Origin: Paraburkholderia sp. SG-MS1
GTDB lineage: Bacteria > Pseudomonadota > Gammaproteobacteria > Burkholderiales > Burkholderiaceae
NCBI RefSeq assembly: GCF_012275575.1
Contig: NZ_NPIH01000222.1
Location: forward strand, 23,506 to 87,505
Direction: 5' to 3'
DNA length: 64,000 nt
The translations under genes were made by a program, and so were the position numbers. Shown here one piece after another: positions 1 through 8,449 of this stretch. How positions within the stretch are numbered: the stretch's first letter is position 1; each line of letters opens with the position of its first letter. Below the pieces are notes generated by a model, which had not been told where the DNA came from, searched no databases, and saw nothing but the letters and a program-made list of their open reading frames with translations.

Positions 1-456
1 TCGCGCCCTCGCGCTGAGCGACGCGCGAAATGCGTCGACGAGTTTGTCGACGATACGATCGAGCGCGGCATGCTCGTCGTCGCTCGACACCGATAACAAC
101 TCCGCCTCCAAAGTCCGCCCCAGTTCGTCGCTGGCCGCGCGCGTGCGCTTGCCGGCCGTCGTCGGCCACAACTGGAAGTGACGCGCGTCATCGGGATGGA
201 TCGTGCGCCGTACCTGCTTGCGCTCGATCAGATCCGCCAGCAGCTTCGACAGCAGCGTCTTCTCGATCACGGTCTGCTTCCTCACCGCCGTCGCCGTGAT
301 ACCAGGCGCATCGCAGATGATTCGCAACACGCGCAGAGATCGCACGTCGAAACCGCTCGCCGGCTTGTACACCGCATTGGCGCGGCTGATCATCTCGGGT
401 AGCGGCGGACTACCCGACCTTGCGTCTACAACGGCCGGACCCCGGCGCGCATCCAT
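1..456 (-). CDS. MarR-family transcriptional regulator (3' end cut by window edge)
   Basis: The minus strand is open from an ATG at 454-456 to base 1 with no stop, so the C-terminus lies outside the window. The translation reads as a winged-helix MarR protein: a region ending in LRVLRIICDAPGITATAV, a recognition-helix segment (EKTLLSKLLADLIERK), then a wing with VRRTIHPDDARHFQLWPT followed by TTAGK, the usual order in MarR repressors. An alternative start at 391-393 would remove 21 residues; neither start has a strong Shine-Dalgarno. It is divergent from the phosphodiesterase gene at 740. Its ligand and targets cannot be told from sequence. Confidence 0.75.
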   Translation of the reverse strand, partial: MDARRGPAVVDARSGSPPLPEMISRANAVYKPASGFDVRSLRVLRIICDAPGITATAVRKQTVIEKTLLSKLLADLIERKQVRRTIHPDDARHFQLWPTTAGKRTRAASDELGRTLEAELLSVSSDDEHAALDRIVDKLVDAFRASLSARAR

Positions 457-739
457 TCCACATGAGGCGGGAAGCATTGGCGCTGCGCCGTGGCGGGGGA
501 TGTAGGAGTCGGACGCTTCGTCATCCCGACCACGACTTGCAAAGGCTGAAGAACACGACGAGACGAGACGCGCGCCCACGGCGGACTATCGCCGCATTCG
601 CTCACGCGAGATACTACGCGCGGGACTCGCGTGAGAATTCGCCCAGCGTGCCGTATGAACGCCGTTACCGGGGGATAGCGGCCTGCAACGCACTGCATCG
701 CGAGCAAACTCAACCGCTTTTTCTGCAAGGTAACGAGAC

Positions 740-1525
740 GTGGCAAACGGGATTGATCGAGGTCTATCCGCAGACTGGCCTTATCCGCGCCTGGTCGCGC
801 ATCGCTGCGGTGGCACGCTGGTACCGGAGAACACGCTGGCCGGTTTCGACGCGTGCGTGCGTTACGGCTACCGCATGGTCGAATTCGACGCGAAGCTGTC
901 TGCCGACAACCAGATTTTTCTGCTCCACGACGACAAGCTCGACCGCACCACCAACGGCCACGGCGCGGCCGTCGAACACATGTGGCAGCAACTGGCCGCG
1001 CTCGATGCCGGCGCGTGGCACGGACCGCAATTCGCCGGCACGCGCTTGCCGACGCTTGCCGACGCGGCGCAACGTTGCGCGCGCGACCGAATCGCCGCCA
1101 ACGTCGAGATCAAACCGTGTCCGGGCCGCGAGGTGCTCACCGGCACGCTGGTGGCACAGGGCACGCTGACCTTGTGGCAGGGACAGACGCCACCCCTGCT
1201 GTCGTCGTTTTCGTTCGAGGCGCTTGCCGCCGCCCGCGATGCCGCGCCGTCGCTGCAACGTGGGATGCTGTTCGAAGAGGTGCCCGCGGATTGGCTGCGC
1301 ATCGTGCGTGAACTGGACTGCGTGTCGTTGCACGCGAGCCACCGCTATTTGAGCGAGCCGCTGGTCGCGCAGATTCGCGAGGCCGGATTGCGCGTGCTGG
1401 CCTATACGGTGAACGACCCGGCGCGCGCGCAACTGCTCGCGCAATGGGGCGTCGACATGATTTGCACGGATCGCATCGACAAGCTGCAACACGATATGTT
1501 GTCCGCACCGGCGAGTCCGGCCTGA
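740..1525 (+). CDS. ugpQ: glycerophosphodiester phosphodiesterase
   Basis: This 261-aa GDPD-family TIM-barrel enzyme hydrolyses glycerophosphodiesters to sn-glycerol 3-phosphate plus an alcohol in the cytoplasm. Visible family motifs are HRCGGTLVPENTLAGF near residue 22, EFDAKLSADNQIFLLHDD (acidic metal ligand and catalytic HD pair) and DRTTNG; a late VEIKP and a C-terminal VNDPARAQLLAQWGVDMICTD close the barrel. The start is GTG at 740, preceded by AAGG; no better in-frame ATG exists nearby. The length matches UgpQ. The usual ugpBAEC transporter genes are not within the visible upstream 700 bp, where a MarR gene sits instead. Confidence 0.9.
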   Translation: MANGIDRGLSADWPYPRLVAHRCGGTLVPENTLAGFDACVRYGYRMVEFDAKLSADNQIFLLHDDKLDRTTNGHGAAVEHMWQQLAALDAGAWHGPQFAGTRLPTLADAAQRCARDRIAANVEIKPCPGREVLTGTLVAQGTLTLWQGQTPPLLSSFSFEALAAARDAAPSLQRGMLFEEVPADWLRIVRELDCVSLHASHRYLSEPLVAQIREAGLRVLAYTVNDPARAQLLAQWGVDMICTDRIDKLQHDMLSAPASPA

Positions 1526-1641
1526 GGGTGGCATGACGCGGACGCTGGAGCGTGGGTGAAGGCGCGGTCGGCACACTCGCGCCGCGCAAACCGCACGCAC
1601 ACGCAAAAGCCTACGGGTTTTCCCGCAAGGTTTGTCTCGCC

Positions 1642-1686
1642 GAATTCCGGATTCCCCGACGGCCCTCGTCCAGATTTCCGGAATCC
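1642..1686 (+). promoter_or_regulatory. tandem palindromic sites, candidate DctD upstream activating sequences
   Basis: Two 14-bp imperfect palindromes, gaattccggattcc (1642-1655) and gatttccggaatcc (1673-1686), match at 12 of 14 positions and start exactly 31 bp apart, about three helical turns. They lie about 75-105 bp upstream of the -24 element of the sigma-54 promoter, where enhancer sites for NtrC-type activators normally sit. Assignment to DctD is inferred from the downstream genes. Confidence 0.55.
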
Positions 1687-1753
1687 CGGACAGCGTTCGT
1701 GTTGTTGCGATAAAAATCGCATAAGAATCAAGGCGCCAGGATTTATATCCGCC

Positions 1754-1769
1754 TGGCATCGACCTTGCA
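1754..1769 (+). promoter_or_regulatory. sigma-54 (RpoN) promoter of dctA
   Basis: The sequence tggcatcgaccttgca has the -24 GG at 1755-1756 and the -12 GC at 1767-1768 with exactly 10 bp between, fitting TGGCAC-N5-TTGCA with one mismatch. Transcription would start near 1780, giving dctA a leader of about 180 nt. The two-component pair encoded downstream includes a sigma-54 activator, which supports the call. Confidence 0.8.
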
Positions 1770-1820
1770 AAACAGAGGGTGCGGCCGCAACGGTCCGACA
1801 ACTAAAGCAAGGAGACAACG

Positions 1821-1850
1821 ATGTCTGATTTCCCTTCCCGGTATTTCTGA
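1821..1850 (+). CDS. possible 9-codon leader peptide upstream of dctA
   Basis: Inside the predicted dctA leader, a strong Shine-Dalgarno (aaggag, 1808-1813) is followed at 7-nt spacing by ATG and nine sense codons ending in TGA (product MSDFPSRYF). The ribosome site is better than that of dctA itself, about 110 nt further on. It could be a translated leader or upstream ORF, or a chance start after a purine-rich stretch. No attenuator-like terminator is obvious between it and dctA. Confidence 0.3.
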   Translation: MSDFPSRYF

Positions 1851-1958
1851 ATTCGTCGTCTTGTCGCGGCCTATTGCCGTGCACGGGCTGACGAATCTTC
1901 GTTCGCGTGATGCGCAGTGTGGCAGGCCTTGAGCTCATCTCCCCAAGCAGGAACCATC

Positions 1959-3239
1959 GTGAAGAAACCTTTCTATAAAGTGCTGTACGTCCAGGTGATC
2001 GTGGCGATCATCATCGGTATCGCACTCGGGCATTTCTACCCGAATCTCGCCGTCGACATGAAGCCGCTCGGCGACGGCTTCATCAAACTGATCAAAATGG
2101 TGATCGGGCCGATCATCTTCTGTACGGTGGTCACTGGCATCGCCGGCATGGAGGACATGAAGAAGGTCGGGCGCGTCGGTGGCAAGGCGCTGCTGTATTT
2201 CGAAATCGTCTCGACCTTCGCGCTGGTGCTCGGCCTGTTCGCCACCCACCTGCTGCGTCCGGGCGCCGGCTTCAACATCGATCCGGCCACGCTCGACGGC
2301 AAGGCGGTCGCGTCATACGCCGCCAAGGCGCACGGCCAGACCACGGTCGACTTCCTGATGCACCTGATCCCGGACACGCTGTCGTCGGCATTCGCGCAAG
2401 GCGAGATCCTGCAGATCCTGCTGATCGCGCTGCTGTTCGGCGCGGTGCTCGCGACGGCCGGTGAGAAGGGCAAGGTCGTGACGAACTTCATCGAGGGCCT
2501 CTCGCACATCCTGTTCGGCATCGTGCGCATCATCACGAAGCTGGCGCCGATCGGCGCGTTCGGCGCGATGGCGTTCACCATCGGCAAATACGGCATCGGC
2601 TCGCTGCTGCCGATGCTCAAGCTGATCGGCACGTTCTATCTGACCTCGATCGTGTTCGTGGTGGTCGTGCTCGGCATCATCGCGCGCTTCGTGGGCTTCA
2701 ACATCCTGCGCTTCGTCGCGTACATCAAGGAAGAGATGCTGATCGTGCTCGGCACGAGCTCGTCGGAAGCCGCGCTGCCGCAACTGATGCTCAAGCTCGA
2801 AAAGCTCGGCTGCTCGCGCTCGGTGGTGGGCCTCGTGGTGCCGACCGGCTACTCGTTCAACCTCGACGGCACCAACATCTACATGACGATGGCCGTGCTG
2901 TTCATCGCCCAGGCGACCAACATCGAACTCACGTGGGCACAACAGCTCACGCTGCTGGCGGTGACGATGTTGACCTCGAAGGGCGCTAGCGGCGTGACCG
3001 GCGCGGGCTTCATCACGCTGGCCGCGACGCTCGCGGTGGTGCCGACCATTCCGCTGTCGGGCATGGTGCTGATTCTCGGCATCGACCGCTTCATGAGCGA
3101 ATGCCGCGCGCTGACCAACATCGTCGGCAACGGTGTGGCGACGGTCGTAGTGTCGGCATGGGAAAAGGAGCTGGACCGCAACAAGCTGAATGCCGCGTTG
3201 CGCGGCGACGTGGCGGTCAAAGAACCGGCCGGCGTTTAA
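1959..3239 (+). CDS. dctA: C4-dicarboxylate:cation symporter DctA
   Basis: This 426-aa inner-membrane carrier of the DAACS family imports succinate, fumarate and malate with cations. Family hallmarks are the serine-rich re-entrant loop ([11 protein letters not shown]), the substrate/ion motif [11 protein letters not shown], and the C-terminal [25 protein letters not shown]. The GTG at 1959 is chosen because the protein then begins [13 protein letters not shown], as in close family members, and AGGA lies just upstream; an in-frame GTG at 1917 would add 14 unlikely residues. It sits behind a sigma-54 promoter and directly before dctB and dctD, so it is probably induced by C4-dicarboxylates through that pair. 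Confidence 0.95.
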   Translation: MKKPFYKVLYVQVIVAIIIGIALGHFYPNLAVDMKPLGDGFIKLIKMVIGPIIFCTVVTGIAGMEDMKKVGRVGGKALLYFEIVSTFALVLGLFATHLLRPGAGFNIDPATLDGKAVASYAAKAHGQTTVDFLMHLIPDTLSSAFAQGEILQILLIALLFGAVLATAGEKGKVVTNFIEGLSHILFGIVRIITKLAPIGAFGAMAFTIGKYGIGSLLPMLKLIGTFYLTSIVFVVVVLGIIARFVGFNILRFVAYIKEEMLIVLGTSSSEAALPQLMLKLEKLGCSRSVVGLVVPTGYSFNLDGTNIYMTMAVLFIAQATNIELTWAQQLTLLAVTMLTSKGASGVTGAGFITLAATLAVVPTIPLSGMVLILGIDRFMSECRALTNIVGNGVATVVVSAWEKELDRNKLNAALRGDVAVKEPAGV

Positions 3240-3287
3240 GCTGCGCGCAGGTTCAGACTCCACCATAACGGCTGCGGACTCCCGCGT

Positions 3288-5288
3288 ATGAAACCGGGTA
3301 CTCCGCGCCCATCCACCGCGCCCCCGCATCGCGAAGCTGGCGACGGCGGCGCGCCACCGTATGCCACAATGTCCGATCCTTACCGATTGGACATTGCCAA
3401 CGTGACGCGCCGCCTGTTGATCCTCTTCGCGCTCGTTGCCGGGCTCGCGGCGGCATGCGGACTGACCTACAGCATCGCGTGGCAAAGCGGCATCGACAAC
3501 CTGCGGCGCAACGCCGCCGTGCGTGCCGAGCGTACCGCCAGTACGCTGAGGAGCACGCTCGAGCGCTACGAGTCGCTGCCGTATCTGCTTGCCGAACATC
3601 CGATCGTGCAGGACGTGCTGGTCGATCCCCGTCCGGCTAACGTCAAACGCGCGAACCTTTATCTCGAAGACCTCAACCGCCATGCGCGGGCCACCGTCAC
3701 GTACATCATTCCGCTCGACGGTTATTGTGTCGCCGCGAGCAACTGGCGCGGGCCGGGCAGTTTCATCGGCGCGGGCTATGAGTTCCGGCCGTATTTTCTC
3801 GATGCGGTCAATGGCGGCGTAGGCCGCTTCTTCGGCATCGGCACGATTTCGCAGGCGCCGGGCTACTACATTTCACAACCGGTGCGGCGCGACGGCAAGA
3901 TCGTCGGCGTGGCGGTCGTCAAACTCGATCTCGAATGGTTTCAGGGCGCCGACGCGTCCGAGCCGCTGGTCGTCACCGACGATCACGGCGTGATCTTTCT
4001 GTCCTCGGTGCCGGCGTGGAAATATCACACGATCCGGCCGCTGTCCGGACCGGTCGCCGATTCGATCTATCAGGCGCGTCAATACGCGCAGCAGCCGATC
4101 GCGCCGCTGCCGGTGACGATCCAGCGCACGCTCGAAGGCAATGCGCAGATCGTGCGCATCGGCGGCGGCCGCTCCGCGCCGCGCTTTCTCGCGTCGCGGC
4201 GCAGCATGGGCGTGCCCGACTGGCATCTGATTACGATGTCGCCCGTCGATCCGGTCGACGCCGACGCGCGCAAGGCGACCATCGTCACCGGCTTCGGCTA
4301 CATCTCCATCGTGTTGCTCGCGTTCTACTGGCGTATGCGCCGCGCCCGCGTGCGCGAGATGATGCGCAGCCGCACGCTGCTGCAAAAGGCCTACGCGGAA
4401 CTGAACCAGCGGGTCGCCGAACGCACGGCGGATCTGTCGCAGGCGAACGAACAGTTACAGAAGGAAGTGACCGAGCGCACGCGCGCCGAGCAGGAGTTGC
4501 GCGCCGCGCACGACGAGCTGATCCAGGCGAGCAAGCTCGCCGCGCTCGGGCAAATGGCGGCCGGCATCACGCATGAATTGAATCAGCCGCTTGCCGCGTT
4601 GCGCGGTTTCTCGGACAACACGCGCGTGCTGCTCGAACGCGGCGACGAGGCGTCGGCGCGCGAGAATCTCGAAGCGATCGCGGCGCTCACCGAGCGCATG
4701 GGCAAGATCACCAATCAGTTGAAGCTGTTCGTCGGACGGGCGCGGCCGCGCAATGCGCGCGCGCCGATCATGCGGGCGCTGCGCAATGTCGTCGGGCTGC
4801 TGCAGAAGCGCTTGCAGAGCGTCGAAGTCGCGTTCACGCTGTTCGATGCGGTGAATGGCGTGCGCACGCCGCTCAGTCTCGCCGACGACCATCCTGAACT
4901 GATCGCGCATTGCGACGACCTGCGGCTCGAACAGGTGCTGATCAACCTGCTCGGCAATGCGCTCGACGCGATTGCCGGCATCAGCGCGCCGCGCATCGAG
5001 ATCGAGATCGAAGTCGCCGAGGCGAACGTGTCGTTCATGGTGAGCGACAACGGCCCCGGCATTCCCGACGACGTGCTGCCGCGTCTGTTCGAGCCGTTCT
5101 TCACGACCAAGGAGATGGGGCAGGGGCTGGGCCTCGGGCTTGCGATCTCGTCGTCGATCGCGCGCGATTGCGGCGGCACGCTGGTCGCGCGCAACGCGCC
5201 GGACGGCGGTGCATTATTCGTGTTGACGCTGCGCCGCGCGCGCGTGCAGACGAGCCACCCGGCGGTTCCGCTGACCACGGGTTCCTGA
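3288..5288 (+). CDS. dctB: C4-dicarboxylate sensor histidine kinase DctB
   Basis: Membrane histidine kinase of 666 aa, or 639 aa if translation begins at the ATG at 3369 (MSDPYRLD), which removes a Pro-rich start; neither has a clear Shine-Dalgarno. Order: first membrane helix (RRLLILFALVAGLAAACGL), a roughly 260-residue periplasmic sensor region of the double-Cache type, second helix (TGFGYISIVLLAFYW), a coiled coil, the H-box ITHELNQPLAALRGF with the phospho-histidine at codon 4572, N-box (LINLLGNALDAI), G1 (VSDNGPGIP) and G2 (GQGLGLGLAIS). The response regulator follows after 6 bp. Expected to sense periplasmic C4-dicarboxylates and activate dctA through DctD. Confidence 0.93.
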   Translation: MKPGTPRPSTAPPHREAGDGGAPPYATMSDPYRLDIANVTRRLLILFALVAGLAAACGLTYSIAWQSGIDNLRRNAAVRAERTASTLRSTLERYESLPYLLAEHPIVQDVLVDPRPANVKRANLYLEDLNRHARATVTYIIPLDGYCVAASNWRGPGSFIGAGYEFRPYFLDAVNGGVGRFFGIGTISQAPGYYISQPVRRDGKIVGVAVVKLDLEWFQGADASEPLVVTDDHGVIFLSSVPAWKYHTIRPLSGPVADSIYQARQYAQQPIAPLPVTIQRTLEGNAQIVRIGGGRSAPRFLASRRSMGVPDWHLITMSPVDPVDADARKATIVTGFGYISIVLLAFYWRMRRARVREMMRSRTLLQKAYAELNQRVAERTADLSQANEQLQKEVTERTRAEQELRAAHDELIQASKLAALGQMAAGITHELNQPLAALRGFSDNTRVLLERGDEASARENLEAIAALTERMGKITNQLKLFVGRARPRNARAPIMRALRNVVGLLQKRLQSVEVAFTLFDAVNGVRTPLSLADDHPELIAHCDDLRLEQVLINLLGNALDAIAGISAPRIEIEIEVAEANVSFMVSDNGPGIPDDVLPRLFEPFFTTKEMGQGLGLGLAISSSIARDCGGTLVARNAPDGGALFVLTLRRARVQTSHPAVPLTTGS

Positions 5289-5294
5289 ATCAGG

Positions 5295-6659
5295 ATGGAA
5301 AACGCGATGCTGAACCACGGCCTGCAAGTGCTATATATCGAAGACGACGAACTAGTGCGCCGCGCCAGTGTGCAGAGCCTGCAACTGGCGGGTTTCGACG
5401 TGGTCGGCCATGCGTCGGTGGAAGCCGCGGCGAAGATGATCAGCGCGGATTTTTCCGGCGTGATCGTCAGCGATATTCGCCTGCCAGGCGCGAGCGGGCT
5501 CGATCTGCTCGCGCAGTGCCACGAGCGCGCGCCCGACGTGCCGGTGATCCTGGTCACCGGCCACGGCGATATCTCAATGGCCGTGCAGGCGATGCGCGAT
5601 GGCGCGTATGACTTCATCGAAAAGCCGTTCGCGTCCGAGCGCCTGATCGAAACCGTGCGGCGCGCGCTGGAGCGCCGCAAGCTGGTGCTGGAGAATCTCG
5701 CGCTGCGCCGTGAACTGGCGGAGCAGAACTCGGTGGCGCCACGAATCATCGGCCGCAGTCCCGCAATCGAACAGGTGCGGCGGCTGATCGCGAACATCGC
5801 GCCGACCGACGCGTCCGTGCTGATCAATGGCGATACCGGCGCGGGCAAAGAGTTGATCGCGCGCAGTCTGCATGAGCTCTCGCCGCGGCGCGACAAGCCG
5901 TTTATCGCAGTGAACTGCGGCGCGCTGCCTGAGCCGATGTTCGAGTCGGAAATGTTCGGCTATGAACCGGGCGCGTTCACCGGCGCGGCGAAACGGCGAA
6001 TTGGCAAGCTCGAACATGCGTCGGGCGGCACGCTGTTTCTCGACGAGATCGAGAGCATGCCGCTCGCGTTACAGGTCAAGCTGCTGCGCGTGCTGCAGGA
6101 CGGCGTGCTGGAGCGGCTGGGCTCGAATCAGCCGATTCGCGTGAATTGCCGCGTGGTCGCCGCGGCGAAGGGCGACATGGCTGAGCACGTCGCGGATGGC
6201 TCGTTCCGGCGCGACCTGCTGTATCGGCTGAACGTGGTGACGATCGCGCTGCCGCCGTTGGGCGAGCGTCGCGAGGACATCGTGCCCCTCTTCGAACACT
6301 TCCTGCTGGATGCGGCGGTGCGTTACCAGCGTCCTGCGCCGATTCTCACCGACCGCCAGCGCGCGAGCCTGATGCAGCGCGACTGGCCGGGCAACGTGCG
6401 AGAACTGCGCAATGCCGCCGACCGCTTCGTGCTCGGCGTCGCAGAAGATCCGGTCATGCCTTTCGCCGACGACACCGCGGCCACGCAACCGTTGAAGGAG
6501 CGTGTCGAGCAATTCGAACGGGCGATGATCGCGGAGGCATTGGAGCAGGCCGGCGGGGCGGTAGCGGTGGCGGCGGACAAGCTGCAGCTCGGCAAGGCCA
6601 CGCTCTACGAGAAGATCAAGCGATATGGCCTGGCGGCCAAGGGGGAAGGGGAGCGGTGA
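5295..6659 (+). CDS. dctD: C4-dicarboxylate response regulator DctD (NtrC family, sigma-54 activator)
   Basis: This 454-aa protein has an N-terminal receiver (acidic pocket YIEDDE, phospho-acceptor Asp60 in VSDIRLPG), a central AAA+ sigma-54 interaction domain with Walker A GDTGAGKE and the diagnostic GAFTGA loop ([11 protein letters not shown]), and a C-terminal Fis-type helix-turn-helix ([18 protein letters not shown]). It is probably co-transcribed with dctB. The natural target is the sigma-54 promoter at 1754-1769, about 3.5 kb upstream. ATG 5295 is used; ATG 5307 (MLNHGLQV) is preceded by a better purine tract and is an alternative. Confidence 0.94.
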   Translation: MENAMLNHGLQVLYIEDDELVRRASVQSLQLAGFDVVGHASVEAAAKMISADFSGVIVSDIRLPGASGLDLLAQCHERAPDVPVILVTGHGDISMAVQAMRDGAYDFIEKPFASERLIETVRRALERRKLVLENLALRRELAEQNSVAPRIIGRSPAIEQVRRLIANIAPTDASVLINGDTGAGKELIARSLHELSPRRDKPFIAVNCGALPEPMFESEMFGYEPGAFTGAAKRRIGKLEHASGGTLFLDEIESMPLALQVKLLRVLQDGVLERLGSNQPIRVNCRVVAAAKGDMAEHVADGSFRRDLLYRLNVVTIALPPLGERREDIVPLFEHFLLDAAVRYQRPAPILTDRQRASLMQRDWPGNVRELRNAADRFVLGVAEDPVMPFADDTAATQPLKERVEQFERAMIAEALEQAGGAVAVAADKLQLGKATLYEKIKRYGLAAKGEGER

Positions 6660-6734
6660 GGAACGGCGCCGGCGGCAAGGCGCGGCCGGCGCGTTTGAAT
6701 CAGATCGACTCGGATCGAGCCGGGGCGAAGGTAG

Positions 6735-7262
6735 TTACGCCTTCAGCGCCTTTTCCAGCAATTGTTCGAGTTCCGCGAACTGCGGCTCGCCGACATAGCG
6801 CTTCAGAATCTTGCCGTCCTTATCGATCAGGAACGTGGTGGGCGTGAGCTGCACGTTGCCGAACTGCTTGGCGGCCGAGCCGTCGTCCATGGCGACCTTG
6901 AACGGCAACTGACGCGTTTGCGTGTAGTTAGTCACGTACATCGGCGCGTCGTAGTTCATGGCAACCGCCACGAATTCCAGGCCTTGGCCCTTGAATCGGT
7001 TATAGGTCTCGACCATCTGCGGCATTTCCTTCATGCACGTATCGCAGTTCGTCGCCCAGAAGTTGACGAGATAAACCTTGCCTTTCAGGTCGGCGGTCGT
7101 GACTTTCTGGCCGGACAGCAGCGTGAAGGTCGCGTCGGGCACCCGCTGCTGACCCGCAAACGCGAAGTAACCGGCCACCGCCAGCACGATCGCCACGGCG
7201 GCTGCGATGATGTAGCGCAGTGGGCTCGCGCGCCGGGCGGCGGAAGATGGGTTGGAGCTCAT
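6735..7262 (-). CDS. TlpA-family membrane-anchored thiol:disulfide oxidoreductase
   Basis: This 175-aa protein has one N-terminal membrane helix (YIIAAAVAIVLAVAGYFAF) and a periplasmic thioredoxin-like domain. The active site is WATNCDTCMKEMP (CxxC), and the cis-proline motif is seen in QLTPTTFLIDKDGKI. Such proteins reduce or shuffle disulfides, for example in cytochrome c or oxidase assembly. ATG at 7260-7262 has GAGG at a suitable distance; a much longer in-frame opening upstream is an artefact of GC codon bias. It converges on dctD and diverges from the lipoprotein gene at 7434. The substrate is unknown. Confidence 0.88.
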   Translation of the reverse strand: MSSNPSSAARRASPLRYIIAAAVAIVLAVAGYFAFAGQQRVPDATFTLLSGQKVTTADLKGKVYLVNFWATNCDTCMKEMPQMVETYNRFKGQGLEFVAVAMNYDAPMYVTNYTQTRQLPFKVAMDDGSAAKQFGNVQLTPTTFLIDKDGKILKRYVGEPQFAELEQLLEKALKA

Positions 7263-7433
7263 GAACGGAACCTCGAGAGCCGCGCGGAACGCGGGGGCCA
7301 GTGGATCGATTGGGCGGTTGGGCCGGTGCTGAACAGCGTCGCTATTGTAGCCCCATTCCGTTGGCGCGGCAGGAGGCAGGGCGGCAGCGGATAATAGGGT
7401 TTTACGTTCCGGTCGGTCCGATCTTCTGTCCCC

Positions 7434-8117
7434 ATGTTCCGAGCTGCTTTTCGCGTTAGCCGTTTCCTCGCCCGAATTCGTTCCTGCTTTTCTTTCGGTA
7501 GCCGGTTTCACAGCGGGCCGCCAGCCGATCACAACCGGCCGGCCGGCGCGCCGGACGCTTCGTCGCGCCGGCCGCGCGGCCGTGCGCGGCTCGCGGCGAC
7601 TGCCTGCGCGCTGGTGCTTGGCGCCGCGTTGAGCGCCTGCTCGCCGACCTTCGACTGGCGCACCATCATGAACAACGACAACGGCTACACCGTCGACTTT
7701 CCCGCCAAGCCGGGCAACGATCAGCGGCCGGTGCAGATCGGCGACACGGTAATGCCGATGGCGATGCAAACGGCCGAAGCCGGTAACGCGGTTTTCGCAG
7801 TCGGCACCGTCATGCTGCCCGACGACAAGGAAACCACGCAGCGTGCCGCGCTGGCTTTTTTGCGCGATGGCCTCGCTCGTAACGTTGGCGCGGCGCCCGA
7901 CGCGCATGCAGTGCAAATCCCGCTGGCGGCGGGCGGCCAGGTGCTGGGCCTCGAAATGAAACTCAGCGGTGAGGCGGGTTCGCGACATGAAATGCGCACG
8001 GTCTACGCCCGCCTGGCGGCGCGCGGGCGCCACGTCTATCAGGCGGCAATCATCGCTGACAAACCGCTGCAGCCAGAGCAGGTCGAGCAGTTTTTTTCGT
8101 CGTTCAAACTTTATTGA
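7434..8117 (+). CDS. putative lipoprotein of unknown function
   Basis: This 227-aa protein carries a lipobox (GAALSAC, Cys69) after a hydrophobic stretch, indicating a lipid-anchored envelope protein. About 45 Arg/Pro-rich residues precede the signal region, and no in-frame alternative ATG occurs there, so the true start may be a non-ATG codon or the leader is unusually long. The mature part begins TFDWRTIMNNDNGYTVDFPAKP and ends FFSSFKLY; I recognise no enzyme motif. It is divergent from the TlpA-like gene across about 170 bp. Confidence 0.7.
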   Translation: MFRAAFRVSRFLARIRSCFSFGSRFHSGPPADHNRPAGAPDASSRRPRGRARLAATACALVLGAALSACSPTFDWRTIMNNDNGYTVDFPAKPGNDQRPVQIGDTVMPMAMQTAEAGNAVFAVGTVMLPDDKETTQRAALAFLRDGLARNVGAAPDAHAVQIPLAAGGQVLGLEMKLSGEAGSRHEMRTVYARLAARGRHVYQAAIIADKPLQPEQVEQFFSSFKLY

Positions 8118-8449
8118 AGGCGGTATTTTTGGCCGATTGGGTGCGTGAAGGAGCAATGTTTGGAGTGAAAGTTCCTTCGCAGCATCCTGAGCTAATTCCC
8201 GGTTTACGTTGAAGTTTTCCGCGTGCGCGTCGCTCCTGTGGATAACTCTGTTGAGAACTTGCCCGTATTTGCCGCAGATGCCCGTGCCATGGGCGTTTTG
8301 TGAATTCTCCCCGACTTCTGGCATTTAAAAAAAGTCAATCAAATCAATGGGTTTTGATTGAGCCCTTCTGCGCGCCTTTCAAATGTATCCAAATCTGTCA
8401 GAAGCGTGCGTGTGTGCATAAGTCAAGTCTTGACAGCATATTTTTCTCC
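8118..8449. other. intergenic, relatively AT-rich, no gene seen
   Basis: This is a 332-bp gap between two convergent genes (lipoprotein and comM). Apart from the AT-stem terminator at 8327-8361, I see no ORF, tRNA or repeat. Base composition is visibly less GC-rich than the flanks. Confidence 0.6.
8327..8361 (-). terminator. AT-stem intrinsic terminator for comM
   Basis: Read on the minus strand, a 9-bp stem (TCAATCAAA / TTTGATTGA, 8353-8361 with 8335-8343) is followed by seven Ts (A-run 8327-8333 on the plus strand). It lies 90 bp after the comM stop. The stem is AT-rich and therefore weak, but the layout fits. Confidence 0.55.

Noticed and set aside
2313..3683. 456-codon minus-strand frame across dctA and dctB
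   Set aside because: Antisense shadow of recognised genes, low-complexity His/Arg/Glu composition, no ribosome site.
7263..8324. 354-codon N-terminal extension of the TlpA-like protein
   Set aside because: Overlaps the opposite-strand lipoprotein gene and is Arg-rich; the inner ATG with GAGG and a membrane anchor is the natural start.
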